Assembly (NCBI RefSeq): GCF_036346595.1
Contig: NZ_CP107834.1
Span: 2,604,001-2,668,000, forward strand
DNA from: Streptomyces sp. NBC_00525
GTDB taxonomy: Bacteria; Actinomycetota; Actinomycetes; Streptomycetales; Streptomycetaceae
Direction of reading: 5' to 3'
Length of the DNA stretch: 64,000 nt
The first letter of the stretch is position 1; each line of letters opens with the position of its first letter. Shown here piece by piece: positions 15,825-25,112 of the stretch. The notes under the pieces are model-generated. The model ran no database searches. It was not told the origin of the DNA and was given only the letters and a program-made list of their open reading frames with translations. The position numbers were made by a program, and so were the translations under genes.

Positions 15825-17144
15825 TCATTCACCTATTTCCGGGTGCTCGTCGTCCCGAGTGCGCAGCAGGACCGCGACCCCCGCGATCACCATCGCGAGC
15901 ACGCCCGTCACGGCCAGGACGTACGTCGCGAGCCGGGTCATGCGCTCCTGCCGGGTCTCCCCCAGCTGGAGCGCCACCGGCTCCGGCCCGACCGGCCCGT
16001 CCGAGACCGCCCGGTCCGGGGTGGGCGCGTCCACCGGGTGCTCGTCGTCGTTGAGCGCGCGCACCGGGTCCACCACACCCCACCCGATGAAGTCGTCCCG
16101 GCCGTTCACCGCGCGCTCGGCGGTCTGCTCGATCTGGGCCACCACCTGGCCCTGCGTCCAGCGCGGGTGCTTGGCGCGGATGAGCGCGGCCACCCCCGCG
16201 ACGTACGGCGCCGAGAAGCTGGTGCCGTTGTCCACGCACTGGCCGCCGCCGGGCACGGTGGACACCATGTCCACGCCCGGCGCCGCGACGCCGATGAAGT
16301 CCCCGGTCTGCGAGAAGGGCGCCCGCTCGTCGTTCCGGTCCGACGCGGCCACCGCGAGCACCCCCGGATACGCCGCCGGGTACGTCTTCTCGACCCGGTC
16401 GGTGAGCCCGTCGTTGCCCGCCGACGCGACCACCACGATGTCCTTGTCCAGCGCCTCGCGCACCGCGCGCGCCAGGTCGGAGTCGGCGCGCAGCGGCTTC
16501 GCGGTGTCCTGGGAGATGTTGATGACCCGGGCGTCCTCGCTGATGGCGTGCCGGATGGCCGTGGCCAGGGTCGCGGCGGTGCCGGTGCCCCGGTCGTCGT
16601 TCTGCCGGATCGGGATGATCGTCGCCTCGGGTGCGATGCCGACGAACCCGGTGCCCGCGCGGGGGCGGGCCGCGATGATCCCGGCGACCTTGGTGCCGTG
16701 GCCGACGCGGTCGGCGGTGGCGTCACCGCGCCCCCTCGCCTTGCCCTTGCCCTTGCCGCCGGCCTTCTCCCCCGCCGCCGAGCCGTCCGGCTTCTCCGGC
16801 GGGAGCAGGTCGAGGCCGGCCGCGCGATCCACGGCGGTGCGCAGTTGGGGGTTGACGGCGTCCACCCCGGTGTCGATGACGGCGACCCGGACCCCCTTGC
16901 CCCTGGTGTCCTGCCAGAGCTGATCGAACACCAGCCGCTGGAGCGACCAGGGGCGGCCCCGGATCTGCTTCGGCATCGGAAAAGTGCACTCGCCGCTGCC
17001 CTCGGCGCCCGTTTGCGGAACGGAATCCTCGGCGGCGGCGGGCGCCACGGGCAGGACCGGAATCCCTCCGGCCGCCGTGAGCGTCAGCAGCAGTACGGCA
17101 GCGGCCCTGCGCGCCGGAAGAGCGATCGCACCATGGGTGATCAT
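15825..17144 (-). CDS. mycP: Type VII secretion-associated serine protease (mycosin), copy 2
   Basis: A 439-aa subtilisin-like protease: signal peptide (1-39), catalytic Asp in VAVIDTGVD (D91), His in VGHGTKVAG (H149), Ser in DNGTSFSAP (S309), and a C-terminal membrane helix (residues ~405-427). A Gly/Lys-rich insert at about residues 119-145 lies between Asp and His. It differs strongly from copy 1 and keeps normal high-GC codon use. It follows eccB by 25 bp, so the two are probably cotranscribed. Two mycosins in one ESX locus are common in Streptomyces-type systems; what divides their labour is not known to me. Confidence 0.95.
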   Translation of the reverse strand: MITHGAIALPARRAAAVLLLTLTAAGGIPVLPVAPAAAEDSVPQTGAEGSGECTFPMPKQIRGRPWSLQRLVFDQLWQDTRGKGVRVAVIDTGVDAVNPQLRTAVDRAAGLDLLPPEKPDGSAAGEKAGGKGKGKARGRGDATADRVGHGTKVAGIIAARPRAGTGFVGIAPEATIIPIRQNDDRGTGTAATLATAIRHAISEDARVINISQDTAKPLRADSDLARAVREALDKDIVVVASAGNDGLTDRVEKTYPAAYPGVLAVAASDRNDERAPFSQTGDFIGVAAPGVDMVSTVPGGGQCVDNGTSFSAPYVAGVAALIRAKHPRWTQGQVVAQIEQTAERAVNGRDDFIGWGVVDPVRALNDDEHPVDAPTPDRAVSDGPVGPEPVALQLGETRQERMTRLATYVLAVTGVLAMVIAGVAVLLRTRDDEHPEIGE

Positions 17145-17169
17145 CTCGTAGATCCCCTCCCCCTCTCTC

Positions 17170-18723
17170 TCAGGAACTCTGCGGCTGCTTGGCGCTGTTG
17201 GTGTCGAGGCGGGGCCCCTTGGGCAGCAGGTTCGACCAGTTCTCCGGCACCGGGACCGGCCGGACGTTGCGGTAACCGAGCCTGATCTGCGTCTGGTTGA
17301 CCTCGACGGTCCGCTCCCCGGGGGCGCCGGGTTTCGCCGTCTCGCCGATCTCCGAGGGGTCGGCGCTGCTGTCGTTGTTGGTCTGCACCGCGTACCGCAG
17401 CCCCGTGTCCGTGACCAGGAAGAGCGAGCCGGTGGTCGGCGACGCCCCGCTGAACTGCCGGTACAGCACCCCGCTGCCCGGCGTCACGTAGGCGCTGGTC
17501 GCCCCGTCCAGGAAGCTCACCGGGTAGCGCGGGCCGGCCCAGGTCGTCAGCTCGGCCACCCCCTTGGCGTCCACCCCGTGCAGCACGTTGCAGACCGTTC
17601 CGGTACGGGCGGCCGTGTCGTTGGCCTGGACGGGGATGCTCGCGGGCCAGCCCTTGTCCGCGTAGAACTCGTCCGGCGAGGGCGTGAACGACTGCGGGGC
17701 GACCTCCGCGGCCTGTGCCTTCTGGCCCAGCACCGCCGCCTCCGGGCTCGTCAGGAGCAGCCGGGCGACGAAGTCGGACACGGGTGCCACCTCGCCGGGC
17801 AGCACGACGTAGTGCTGCATCCCGGTGCCGGCGACGGCCTTGAGGACCATGCCCACCTTGTCCAGTCGGGCGTCCAGGCCGCCGCCCACCCCGGCCGGGG
17901 CGCCGGCCTTGCCGGGCAGCTTCGGGAAGTCGATGGCGCTGCCGGTGTGCAGGGTGCGCAGCCAGTCGTCGGTGACCCGCTGGGGCCGGGCGCCGTCGCC
18001 GAACAGGGAGCGGCGCAGCACCTCCTCGCGGGCCGGCGGCCGGTCGCCTCCGGTGGTCCCCACGGCGTGCCGTGTGCCGTCCGGTTCCACCAGGTACCGG
18101 GTGGCCTCGTCGCCGTCCGCCTCGACGTAGAGCGCCTGGCCCTCGTGCAGCCGCCGCTTGCCGCCGACCTTGCCGGCCTCCCGGTCGGCGAGCAGGAAGA
18201 CGGCCTTCTGCACGGTGCGCCCCGCGCCGGCGCCGGGCTGTTCGCAGACCACCCACAGCTTGCCGCGCCCCGCCTCGGCGGCGCTGGGCAGCCGGTCGGG
18301 TGCGTAGGGGATGCCGAGCATGGGGCCGCGCTGGATGCCGCCGCCGTCGAGTACGGACTCGGGGACCTGCATCACCGAGGAGTTGTCCGGGTCGAGCAGC
18401 AGTTTCGCCGAGGCGAAGTTGAGCACCGGGTGCAGGCGCTTGACGCCCTTGGTCTCCAGGACGACGTACCGGGTGGTGGATTCGCTGCCGACGATGACGT
18501 GGGCGCCGGGGGCGCTCCAGCCGTTCGGCACCTTCGGTTTGAAGATGCCCCAGGCGCCGAATCCGGCCAGCAGCAGGGCGCCCACCACCAGCCCCGGCAG
18601 CACGGCGCGCAGCGGGCGCGGTGCCGCCTCGTCCGTGCCGGCCGCCGAGGGTTGCAGAAAGGCGGCGACCAGTCGCTTCTTCGCGAAGGTGTAGGCATTG
18701 AGTTCGTCACGCCGTGATGCCAT
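17170..18723 (-). CDS. eccB: Type VII secretion protein EccB
   Basis: A 517-aa protein. The N-terminus MASRRDELNAYTFAKKRLVAAFLQP is the EccB hallmark, followed by one membrane helix (residues ~42-65, LPGLVVGALLLAGFGAWGIF) and a large extracellular domain with the repeat regions of this family. Cysteines near residues 162 and 370 could form the family disulfide. EccB is part of the ESX membrane core. The ATG at 18723 has GGGGGAAG upstream; it is divergent from eccE across 181 bp. With the mycosin behind it, it forms a two-gene unit. Confidence 0.95.
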   Translation of the reverse strand: MASRRDELNAYTFAKKRLVAAFLQPSAAGTDEAAPRPLRAVLPGLVVGALLLAGFGAWGIFKPKVPNGWSAPGAHVIVGSESTTRYVVLETKGVKRLHPVLNFASAKLLLDPDNSSVMQVPESVLDGGGIQRGPMLGIPYAPDRLPSAAEAGRGKLWVVCEQPGAGAGRTVQKAVFLLADREAGKVGGKRRLHEGQALYVEADGDEATRYLVEPDGTRHAVGTTGGDRPPAREEVLRRSLFGDGARPQRVTDDWLRTLHTGSAIDFPKLPGKAGAPAGVGGGLDARLDKVGMVLKAVAGTGMQHYVVLPGEVAPVSDFVARLLLTSPEAAVLGQKAQAAEVAPQSFTPSPDEFYADKGWPASIPVQANDTAARTGTVCNVLHGVDAKGVAELTTWAGPRYPVSFLDGATSAYVTPGSGVLYRQFSGASPTTGSLFLVTDTGLRYAVQTNNDSSADPSEIGETAKPGAPGERTVEVNQTQIRLGYRNVRPVPVPENWSNLLPKGPRLDTNSAKQPQSS

Positions 18724-18904
18724 CTGCCGGGCTTCCCCCTGGTTGTGTACGCCTCGCGAACCGCACCCACTATGCCCGCCCGGCCGGAGTCTCGCTGTAC
18801 GGGCCCCGTTTTCGGGGCAGTTGGCGGCCGGCCGTCGTCGTGCCGATAGCGTGGGTGCGCTCGCGGATGCCGAAGTGCCGTGACGCGGAGGGGACATAGC
18901 GGGG

Positions 18905-20149
18905 ATGAGCAGCACGACGAGTACGGTGACGAGGTTGCGATCGCATCCCCGGCCGGGACGGATCGGCGGTGTGCGGCTGCATCAGTTGGTGCTGCTGGAG
19001 GCGGCCGGTGCGCTGGTGCTGGTCGCGTGGGCCGCGCACCGCGCCCTGCTGGTGCCGGCGGCCGTGGTCGCCGCCCTTCTGGTGCTGGTCGCGGCCCTGC
19101 GCAGGCGGGGGCGTCCGGCGCTGGAGTGGTGCGCGACGGCGCTGGCGCTGCGGGCACGGCTGCGCGCGGCGCGCAGGCCGTGGTCCGCCGAGGGCGTCGA
19201 TCCCGTCCTGGCACCGGTCCTGGAGTGCGCGGGCGCGCTGCGCACGTACACCTACCGGGACCGGAAGCGGGAGCGCGGGATCGGCATGGTGGGCGACGGC
19301 TCGTTCCTGACCGCGCTGCTTCTCGTGCAGGCCCGCAACGAGCCGCTGCGGGCGGAGCGTGCGGCGCGGCCGCTGGAGCTGGGGCTGCTGTATGAGGCCC
19401 TGGAGGTGGACGGCGTCCGGCTGGAGTCGGCGCAGGTCGTGCAGCACACCCGGCCCGCGCCCGGCCCGCAGCTTCCGCAGGATTCCCCGGCCACCCGGTC
19501 GTACGCGTCGCTCCAGGCCGCATCGGGCACTCCGGCGGTCCGACTGACGTGGATCGCCCTGAAGCTCGACCCGGCCCTGTGCCCGGAGGCGGTACGGGCG
19601 CGCGGCGGCGGGCTCGGCGGGGCGCAGCGGGCGTTGCTGCGGGCGGCGGACCAGCTGGCGAGCCGGCTGGCGGCGGCCGGGTTCGAGGTGTCGCTGCTGT
19701 CCGAGGAGCAGGTGGTGTCCGCGCTGGCGACGTCGGCCGGGGTGTCCGCGCAGGCCGGTCCGCCGGGGGCGGGGCCGGACGGGTCGGTGCGGCGGACGGC
19801 GGAGTCGGGCCGGGCCTGGCGCTGCGACAACCGCTGGCACACCACGTACTGGGTGGGGCGCTGGCCCCGGCTGGGTGCGGGGGCGGCGGCCTCGGCGGAG
19901 TTGGTGGCGCTGCTGACGTCGGCGCCGGCTCCGGTGAGTACGTTCAGTCTGACGGTATCGCGCGGTACGGGCGGGGCGCCGGCCGTCACCGGTCATGTGC
20001 GGCTGACGGCGCACGGCGCGCAGGAGCTGGCCGGGGCGGGTCGCCGGCTGGAGCGCGCGGCGCGCGGTGCGAAGGTCGGCCTGGTGCGGCTGGATCGCGA
20101 ACAGCTGCCCGGTGTGCTCGCCACTCTGCCGCTCGGAGGTGTCCGGTGA
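18905..20149 (+). CDS. eccE: Type VII secretion protein EccE
   Basis: A 414-aa protein with two adjacent membrane helices (residues ~24-65: LHQLVLLEAAGALVLVAWAA and AAVVAALLVLVAAL), then the soluble EccE domain carrying the VGDGSFLTALLLVQ and WHTTYWVGRWP segments. EccE stabilises the periphery of the ESX core. Its stop overlaps the GTG of the next gene (GTGA), so the two are translationally coupled. Identity rests on topology, length and locus, since EccE is the least conserved core component. Confidence 0.88.
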   Translation: MSSTTSTVTRLRSHPRPGRIGGVRLHQLVLLEAAGALVLVAWAAHRALLVPAAVVAALLVLVAALRRRGRPALEWCATALALRARLRAARRPWSAEGVDPVLAPVLECAGALRTYTYRDRKRERGIGMVGDGSFLTALLLVQARNEPLRAERAARPLELGLLYEALEVDGVRLESAQVVQHTRPAPGPQLPQDSPATRSYASLQAASGTPAVRLTWIALKLDPALCPEAVRARGGGLGGAQRALLRAADQLASRLAAAGFEVSLLSEEQVVSALATSAGVSAQAGPPGAGPDGSVRRTAESGRAWRCDNRWHTTYWVGRWPRLGAGAAASAELVALLTSAPAPVSTFSLTVSRGTGGAPAVTGHVRLTAHGAQELAGAGRRLERAARGAKVGLVRLDREQLPGVLATLPLGGVR

Positions 20150-20865
20150 CCGCTCCCCGTACCCGCTTCCGGGCCGGGCTCGGGCTGTTCGGCCCGCGCC
20201 GGGGCCGGCACACGCTGCCCGTGGACCGGCTCGCCGCGCTGCGGCTGCCGGTGGGGGACGACGGCGTCGTGGCGGGCAGCGACGCGCACGGGCGGCCCGC
20301 CGTGCTCGGCCTGTTCCGTCCGGAGCCGCTGGACGTGGTGCTCATCGGGGGTGTGTGGACGGCCCAGGTACTGGCGCTGCGCGCGGCCGGTACGGGGGCG
20401 CGCGTCGCGATCGAGACGGCCCGGCCGCAGGCGTGGTCGGGGCTCGCGCGGTCCGTGGCCGGCGGCGAGCCGTCGATGACCGTGCACGAGGTGCAGCGGG
20501 TGGCTCCGCAGGGCGCGTCGGCGTCCGGCCCGGTCCTGGTGGTCCGGGACTGCGGCATGCGGCCCCCGCGCAGCCGGCTGGCCCCCGGGCCCTGGCAGTC
20601 CGTGCTGACGCTGCTGCCGTTCCCGGGCCCGGCGGCGCCGAGGCTGGTGGAGCACGCCGGGCTCGTCGGTGTCCAGCGGGTCTCGCCGGAGGAGGCGGCG
20701 GTGCTGGGCCGGGTGCTGCGGCTGCCGCGCGTGAACGCGGAGGCGCTGTCGCAGCTCGGCGACGACATGGTCCTGTGGTGCGCTCCGGGCCACCACAAGC
20801 TGGTCAAGCTGCTGCCGACGGACGTCGAGACGGGCCTGCTGGGCGCGCCCCGCCGCCTGGACTGA
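20146..20865 (+). CDS. Conserved ESX-locus protein coupled to EccE, unknown function
   Basis: A 239-aa soluble protein starting at a GTG that overlaps the eccE stop, with GGAGG six bases upstream. It has alternating beta/alpha character (DVVLIGGVWTAQVLALRAAG, VLVVRDCG, QSVLTLLPF) resembling a nucleotide-binding-like fold, but no Walker or dinucleotide motif. The GLFGPRRGRHTLPVDRLAALRLP start looks like the cytosolic region that often follows EccE helices. It may be a split-off cytoplasmic arm of EccE or an EccC-contacting accessory. I do not recognise a named family. Confidence 0.8.
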   Translation: MTAPRTRFRAGLGLFGPRRGRHTLPVDRLAALRLPVGDDGVVAGSDAHGRPAVLGLFRPEPLDVVLIGGVWTAQVLALRAAGTGARVAIETARPQAWSGLARSVAGGEPSMTVHEVQRVAPQGASASGPVLVVRDCGMRPPRSRLAPGPWQSVLTLLPFPGPAAPRLVEHAGLVGVQRVSPEEAAVLGRVLRLPRVNAEALSQLGDDMVLWCAPGHHKLVKLLPTDVETGLLGAPRRLD

Positions 20866-20932
20866 CCGGGGCCACCGGCCCCACCGGGCGCGCCGCCGAC
20901 CCGTCAGCCCCGGTGGCGCACCGACCCCGCGC

Positions 20933-23515
20933 TCACTCCGGCAGCAGCGGCAGCAGTTCCGGCAGGTGTCCGTCCGATGCGGCGGCCGCCGCGACGCGTT
21001 CCGCCGGGACCTCCTCGTACAGCGTGGTGCGCGGCTTCGCCGGACGGCCGGCGAGTTCGGCGATGGCGGTCAGGTCGCGAACCGAGCGGTACGAGCCGTA
21101 ACTCGACCCGGCCATACGGGAGATGGTCTCCTCCATCAGGGTGCCGCCCAGGTCGTTGGCGCCGGAGCGGAGCATTTCCGCCGCACCCTCCGTGCCGAGC
21201 TTGACCCAGCTGGTCTGGATGTTGGTGATGTGCGGGTGCAGCAGGAGCCGGGCCATCGCGGTGACGGCCCGGTTGTCGCGGTCGGTGGGGCCGGGGCGGG
21301 CGATGCCGGCGAGGTAGACCGGGGCGTTGGTGTGGATGAAGGGCAGCGTCACGAACTCGGTGAAGCCGCCGGTCTCCTGCTGGAGCGCGGCCAGCGTGCG
21401 CAGGTGGCCCAGCCAGTGGCGGGGCTGGTCGACGTGCCCGTACATCATGGTCGAGGAGGAGCGCAGGCCCACCTCGTGGGCGGTTTTGATGACCTCAAGC
21501 CAGGTCGCGGTGGGCAGCTTGCCCTTGGTGAGGACCCAGCGGACCTCGTCGTCGAGGATCTCGGCGGCGGTGCCGGGGATGGAGCCGAGCCCGGCCTCCT
21601 TCGCGGCGATCAGCCAGTCCCGGATGGACAGGCCGGTGCGGGTGGCGCCGTTGACGACCTCCATGGGTGAGAAGGCGTGGACATGCATGCCGGGCACGCG
21701 CTCCTTCACCGCGCGGGCGATGTCGAAGTACGCCGTGCCGGGCAGGTCCGGGTGGATGCCGCCCTGCATGCAGACCTCGACGGCGCCCACGTCCCACGCC
21801 TGCGCGGCCCGGTCGGCGACCTGGTCCAGGGAGAGGGTGTAGGCGTCGGCGTCGGTGCGGCGCTGGGCGAAGGCGCAGAAGCGGCAGCCGGTGTAGCAGA
21901 CGTTGGTGAAGTTGATGTTGCGGGTGACGATGTACGTGACGTCGTCGCCGACCACGTCCCGGCGCAGGGTGTCCGCGATCCGGCACAGCTCGTCCAGGGC
22001 CGGGCCGTCCGCGTGCAGCAGGGTGAGCGCCTGGTCGTCGGTGAGGCGGGTCGGGTCGTCGGCGGCCCGGCTCAGCGCGGCCCGCACGTCCCCGTCGATC
22101 CGCGAGGGCACCATGCCGGGGGCCGCCGCCTCGCGCAGCGCCTCCCAGTCCCCGTAGACGACGTCGAAGTCGTCGCGGCGGTCGGCGGTGCGGCCCTCGG
22201 TGTCGATGGTGCGGTGCAGGTCGGTGCGGCCGGAGGCGTTGAACCCCTCGTCGGGCTCCTGCCAGGGCAGCCCCTCGGGGATCGCGCCCTCCTTGGCGAG
22301 CCCGGTCTCCGGGTCGGCGAGCGCGCGTACGTGCGGCAGGAGGCGCGGGTCGAGCCAGGGTTCGCCGCGCCGGATGAACTCCGGGTAGATGGTGAGGCGT
22401 TCCCGCAGGGTGAACCCGGACTCGGCGGTGCGGGCGGCGAGTTCGTCGATGTGCGGCCAGGGGCGCTCGGGGTTGACGTGGTCCGGGGTGAGCGGCGAGA
22501 CGCCGCCCCAGTCGTCGATGCCGGCGCCGATGAGCAGGGCGTACTCGGCGTCCACGAGGTTCGGCGGGGCCTGGATGCGGGCGGAGGGGCCGAGGATGTG
22601 GCGGGCGACGGCGATCGCGGCGGCCAGCTCCTCCAGCTCGGCGTCGGGCATGCCGCGCATCGCGGTGTCGGGCTTGGCCCGGAAGTTCTGGACGATGACT
22701 TCCTGGATGCCGTGGTAGGCGCGGGCGGTGCGGCGCAGCGCGAAGAGGGCGTCGGCGCGTTCCTCGTACGTCTCGCCGATGCCGATGAGGAGGCCGGTGG
22801 TGAACGGCACGTTGGACCGTCCGGCGTCCTCCAGGACGCGCAGCCGTACGGCGGGCTCCTTGTCCGGGGAGCCGTGGTGCGGGCCGCCGGGCTCGGACCA
22901 GAGCCGGGTGGCGGTGGTCTCCAGCATCATGCCCATGGAGGGGGCGACGGGCTTGAGGCGCTGGAGGTCGGTCCAGGTCAGCACGCCGGGGTTGAGGTGG
23001 GGCAGCAGCCCGGTCTCCTCCAGGACCCGGATCGCCATGGCGCGTACGTAGGCGAGGGTGTCGTCGTATCCCTCGGCCTCCAGCCACTGCCGGGCCTCGG
23101 GCCAGCGGTCCTCGGGCCGGTCCCCCAGCGTGAACAGGGCCTCCTTGCAGCCCATCGCGGCGCCCTCGCGGGCGATGGCCAGCACCTCGTCGGGCGACAG
23201 GAACATGCCGTGCCCGGCGCGGCGGAGCTTGCCGGGCACGGTGACGAACGTGCAGTAGTGGCACTTGTCGCGGCAGAGCCGGGTGAGCGGGATGAAGACC
23301 TTGCGGGAGTACGTGATGACCCCCGGCCGCCCCGCTGCTTCCAGGCCCGCGTCCCGCACCCTGGCGGCGGACGCGGCGAGGTCTCTCAGGTCCTCGCCGC
23401 GCGCCCGGAGCAGCACGGCGGCCTCCGCCTCGTCGAGGGCGACACCGTCACGGGCACGCTTGAGGGCACGCCGCATGGCGTTGGTGGTGGGGAGTCCGCG
23501 CTGGGGGTCGGTCAT
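20933..23515 (-). CDS. fbiC: FbiC, bifunctional FO synthase (CofG/CofH fusion)
   Basis: An 860-aa two-domain radical SAM enzyme that makes 7,8-didemethyl-8-hydroxy-5-deazariboflavin (FO), the chromophore of coenzyme F420, from tyrosine and the flavin precursor 5-amino-6-ribitylaminouracil. The CofG half has its iron-sulfur motif CRDKCHYC at residues 81-88; the CofH half has CYTGCRFC near 540-547. Actinobacteria have the fused form, archaea two proteins. Length is normal. It is convergent with the ESX unit and monocistronic by spacing. The likely F420 user in this window is the LLM oxidoreductase at 38.3 kb. Confidence 0.97.
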   Translation of the reverse strand: MTDPQRGLPTTNAMRRALKRARDGVALDEAEAAVLLRARGEDLRDLAASAARVRDAGLEAAGRPGVITYSRKVFIPLTRLCRDKCHYCTFVTVPGKLRRAGHGMFLSPDEVLAIAREGAAMGCKEALFTLGDRPEDRWPEARQWLEAEGYDDTLAYVRAMAIRVLEETGLLPHLNPGVLTWTDLQRLKPVAPSMGMMLETTATRLWSEPGGPHHGSPDKEPAVRLRVLEDAGRSNVPFTTGLLIGIGETYEERADALFALRRTARAYHGIQEVIVQNFRAKPDTAMRGMPDAELEELAAAIAVARHILGPSARIQAPPNLVDAEYALLIGAGIDDWGGVSPLTPDHVNPERPWPHIDELAARTAESGFTLRERLTIYPEFIRRGEPWLDPRLLPHVRALADPETGLAKEGAIPEGLPWQEPDEGFNASGRTDLHRTIDTEGRTADRRDDFDVVYGDWEALREAAAPGMVPSRIDGDVRAALSRAADDPTRLTDDQALTLLHADGPALDELCRIADTLRRDVVGDDVTYIVTRNINFTNVCYTGCRFCAFAQRRTDADAYTLSLDQVADRAAQAWDVGAVEVCMQGGIHPDLPGTAYFDIARAVKERVPGMHVHAFSPMEVVNGATRTGLSIRDWLIAAKEAGLGSIPGTAAEILDDEVRWVLTKGKLPTATWLEVIKTAHEVGLRSSSTMMYGHVDQPRHWLGHLRTLAALQQETGGFTEFVTLPFIHTNAPVYLAGIARPGPTDRDNRAVTAMARLLLHPHITNIQTSWVKLGTEGAAEMLRSGANDLGGTLMEETISRMAGSSYGSYRSVRDLTAIAELAGRPAKPRTTLYEEVPAERVAAAAASDGHLPELLPLLPE

Positions 23516-23602
23516 GCTCCGAGCATACGAGCGGGACCCCGGCGGCGGCCCGACCGGATCTCGCCGCAGGTCACCACGGTCCGGCCGACACCGCGCGGGG
23601 CG

Positions 23603-24115
23603 TCACCAACTGGTGCCCGCGGGCTCCTCGATGGTGGCGTTGATGCGGTTGAACAGGTTGGTGAGGCCGATCATCAGGATGATGGCGGAGAGCTGCTCCT
23701 CGGTGAAGTGGTCGGCGGCCTCGTTCCACAGCTCGTCGGAGACCGCCTTGCCGGAGCGGTCGGCGAGCCGGGTGGCCGCCTCGGTCAGTGCGAGGGCGGC
23801 GCGTTCCTCGTCGGTGAAGAAGGGAGCCTCGCGCCAGGCGGCCACGGCGTGCAGCCGCTCGTCGGACTCGCCGTGCTTCTTCGCTCCGGCGACCCCGGCG
23901 AAGACGCAGGCGCTGCACCCGTTGATCTGACTGGCCCGCAGATGCACCAGTTCCAGGATCTGCGGGGCGACCCCGCCCTGGTACATGGCCTTGTAGATGT
24001 TCTGGATGCCCTTCATGGCGTCCGGCAGCACCATGGCGGGGTTCTTCATCCGGGCGGACAGGGCGGGGGTGGTGCCGTGGGTGGTGGTGGTGCTGTTGCT
24101 GTTGTCGGTGCTCAT
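23603..24115 (-). CDS. Carboxymuconolactone decarboxylase/AhpD-like protein (ECF41 partner)
   Basis: A 170-aa protein with the AhpD-like core. GCSACVFAG supplies the C-x-x-C pair, followed by a downstream His-containing helix, as in peroxidase-related members. The ATG at 24115 is used. It is transcribed divergently from an ECF41 sigma factor gene. Such genes are the most frequent targets of ECF41 sigma factors, and the gap holds a matching promoter (24158-24184). The substrate is unknown; a redox or peroxide role is inferred from the cysteine pair. Confidence 0.92.
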   Translation of the reverse strand: MSTDNSNSTTTTHGTTPALSARMKNPAMVLPDAMKGIQNIYKAMYQGGVAPQILELVHLRASQINGCSACVFAGVAGAKKHGESDERLHAVAAWREAPFFTDEERAALALTEAATRLADRSGKAVSDELWNEAADHFTEEQLSAIILMIGLTNLFNRINATIEEPAGTSW

Positions 24116-24157
24116 CTCTGGTGATCTCCCGTGATCCGTTAGCGTGTTCACCGGATC

Positions 24158-24184
24158 GACGTATCCGCGCACGGGGGTGTGACA
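24158..24184 (-). promoter_or_regulatory. ECF41-type promoter for the AhpD-like gene
   Basis: Reading on the minus strand: TGTCACA (24184-24178), 16 bases, then CGTC (24161-24158). This equals the reported ECF41 target consensus TGTCACA-N16-CGTC. The transcript would start about 35 bases before the ATG at 24115. The -35 element also lies directly before the sigma gene start (ATG 24186) and overlaps the spacer after its GGGGG ribosome binding site, so sigma translation signals and target promoter share DNA. Confidence 0.8.
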
Positions 24185-24185
24185 G

Positions 24186-25070
24186 ATGAACGGAACTTTT
24201 TCCGCGACGGACCGGTTCGAGGCCGAACGGCCGGGACTGCACGCGGTCGCCTACCGGATGCTCGGCTCGCTCGCCGAGGCGGACGACGCCGTTCAGGAGG
24301 CGTGGCTGCGGCTGGAGCGCAGCGATGTGAGCGAGGTCAGGAATCTGGGCGCCTGGCTCACGACCGTCGTCGGCCGGATCTGTCTGGACCTGCTCAGGGC
24401 GCGGACGACGCGGCGCGAGGAGCCGCTGCCCGAGCAGGACGGGTCTGTGCGGCTGCCGGACCCGGTGGTCACCGAGCTGCGGCGGGTCGATCCGGAGCGC
24501 GAGGTGCTGATCGCGGACTCGGTGGGCATCGCCCTGATGATCGTGCTGGAGACCCTGTCCCCGGCCGAACGCCTCGCCTTCGTGCTGCACGACATGTTCG
24601 ACGTGCCCTTCGACGACATCGCGCCCGTCCTGGGCCGGACGACGGTCTCCACCCGGCAGCTCGCCAGCCGGGCCCGCCGCCGTGTCCAGGGCGCGGCCCC
24701 GGCCGCCGACACGGACAACGCCCGCAAGCACGGCGTGGTCGAGGCGTTCCTGAGCGCGTCGCGCGGCGGCGACTTCGAGGCGCTGCTGGCGGTGCTCGAC
24801 CCGGACGTGGTGGCGCGGTCGGACGGCGGGGCGCTGCTGCCGAGCCTGCTGCGGCGCGGTGCGGCGGACGTGGCGTCGCAGGCGATAACCTTCGCCCGGT
24901 TCGCCGCCGAGTCCCGGATCGTGCTGGTCAACGGCACGCCGGGGGTCGTCGCGTACGCCGACGGCCGCCCGCTGTCCGTGATGTCGTTCACCGTCCGGGA
25001 CGGCCGCGTCGCCGGGCTCGACATCCTCACCGACCCCGACCGGCTGGCCGGGCTGGGCCTGGCGGCCTGA
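24186..25070 (+). CDS. ECF41-family RNA polymerase sigma factor (SigJ-like) with SnoaL-like C-terminus
   Basis: A 294-aa sigma factor. Region 2 spans residues ~10-75 (YRMLGSLAEADDAVQEAWLRL), and region 4 spans ~115-165 (LSPAERLAFVLHDMFDVPFDDIAPVLGR...TRQLASRARRRV). A C-terminal SnoaL/NTF2-like extension follows (~178-290). ECF41 factors lack a conventional anti-sigma factor; the extension itself controls activity, including through a DGG motif, seen here as SDGGALLPS. It is divergent from the AhpD-like target gene. Likely autoregulated or responsive to a small molecule bound by the extension, which is inference. Confidence 0.94.
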   Translation: MNGTFSATDRFEAERPGLHAVAYRMLGSLAEADDAVQEAWLRLERSDVSEVRNLGAWLTTVVGRICLDLLRARTTRREEPLPEQDGSVRLPDPVVTELRRVDPEREVLIADSVGIALMIVLETLSPAERLAFVLHDMFDVPFDDIAPVLGRTTVSTRQLASRARRRVQGAAPAADTDNARKHGVVEAFLSASRGGDFEALLAVLDPDVVARSDGGALLPSLLRRGAADVASQAITFARFAAESRIVLVNGTPGVVAYADGRPLSVMSFTVRDGRVAGLDILTDPDRLAGLGLAA

Positions 25071-25074
25071 CGGC

Positions 25075-25104
25075 GGGCCCGGACGGCGGGCGCCGTCCGG
25101 GCCC
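25075..25104. terminator. Bidirectional hairpin between sigma and DUF4333 genes
   Basis: Perfect 13-bp stem GGGCCCGGACGGC / GCCGTCCGGGCCC with a four-base loop, placed 4 bp after the sigma stop and 8 bp before the convergent lipoprotein stop. It can terminate both transcripts. Confidence 0.8.
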
Positions 25105-25112
25105 CGAAGGGG

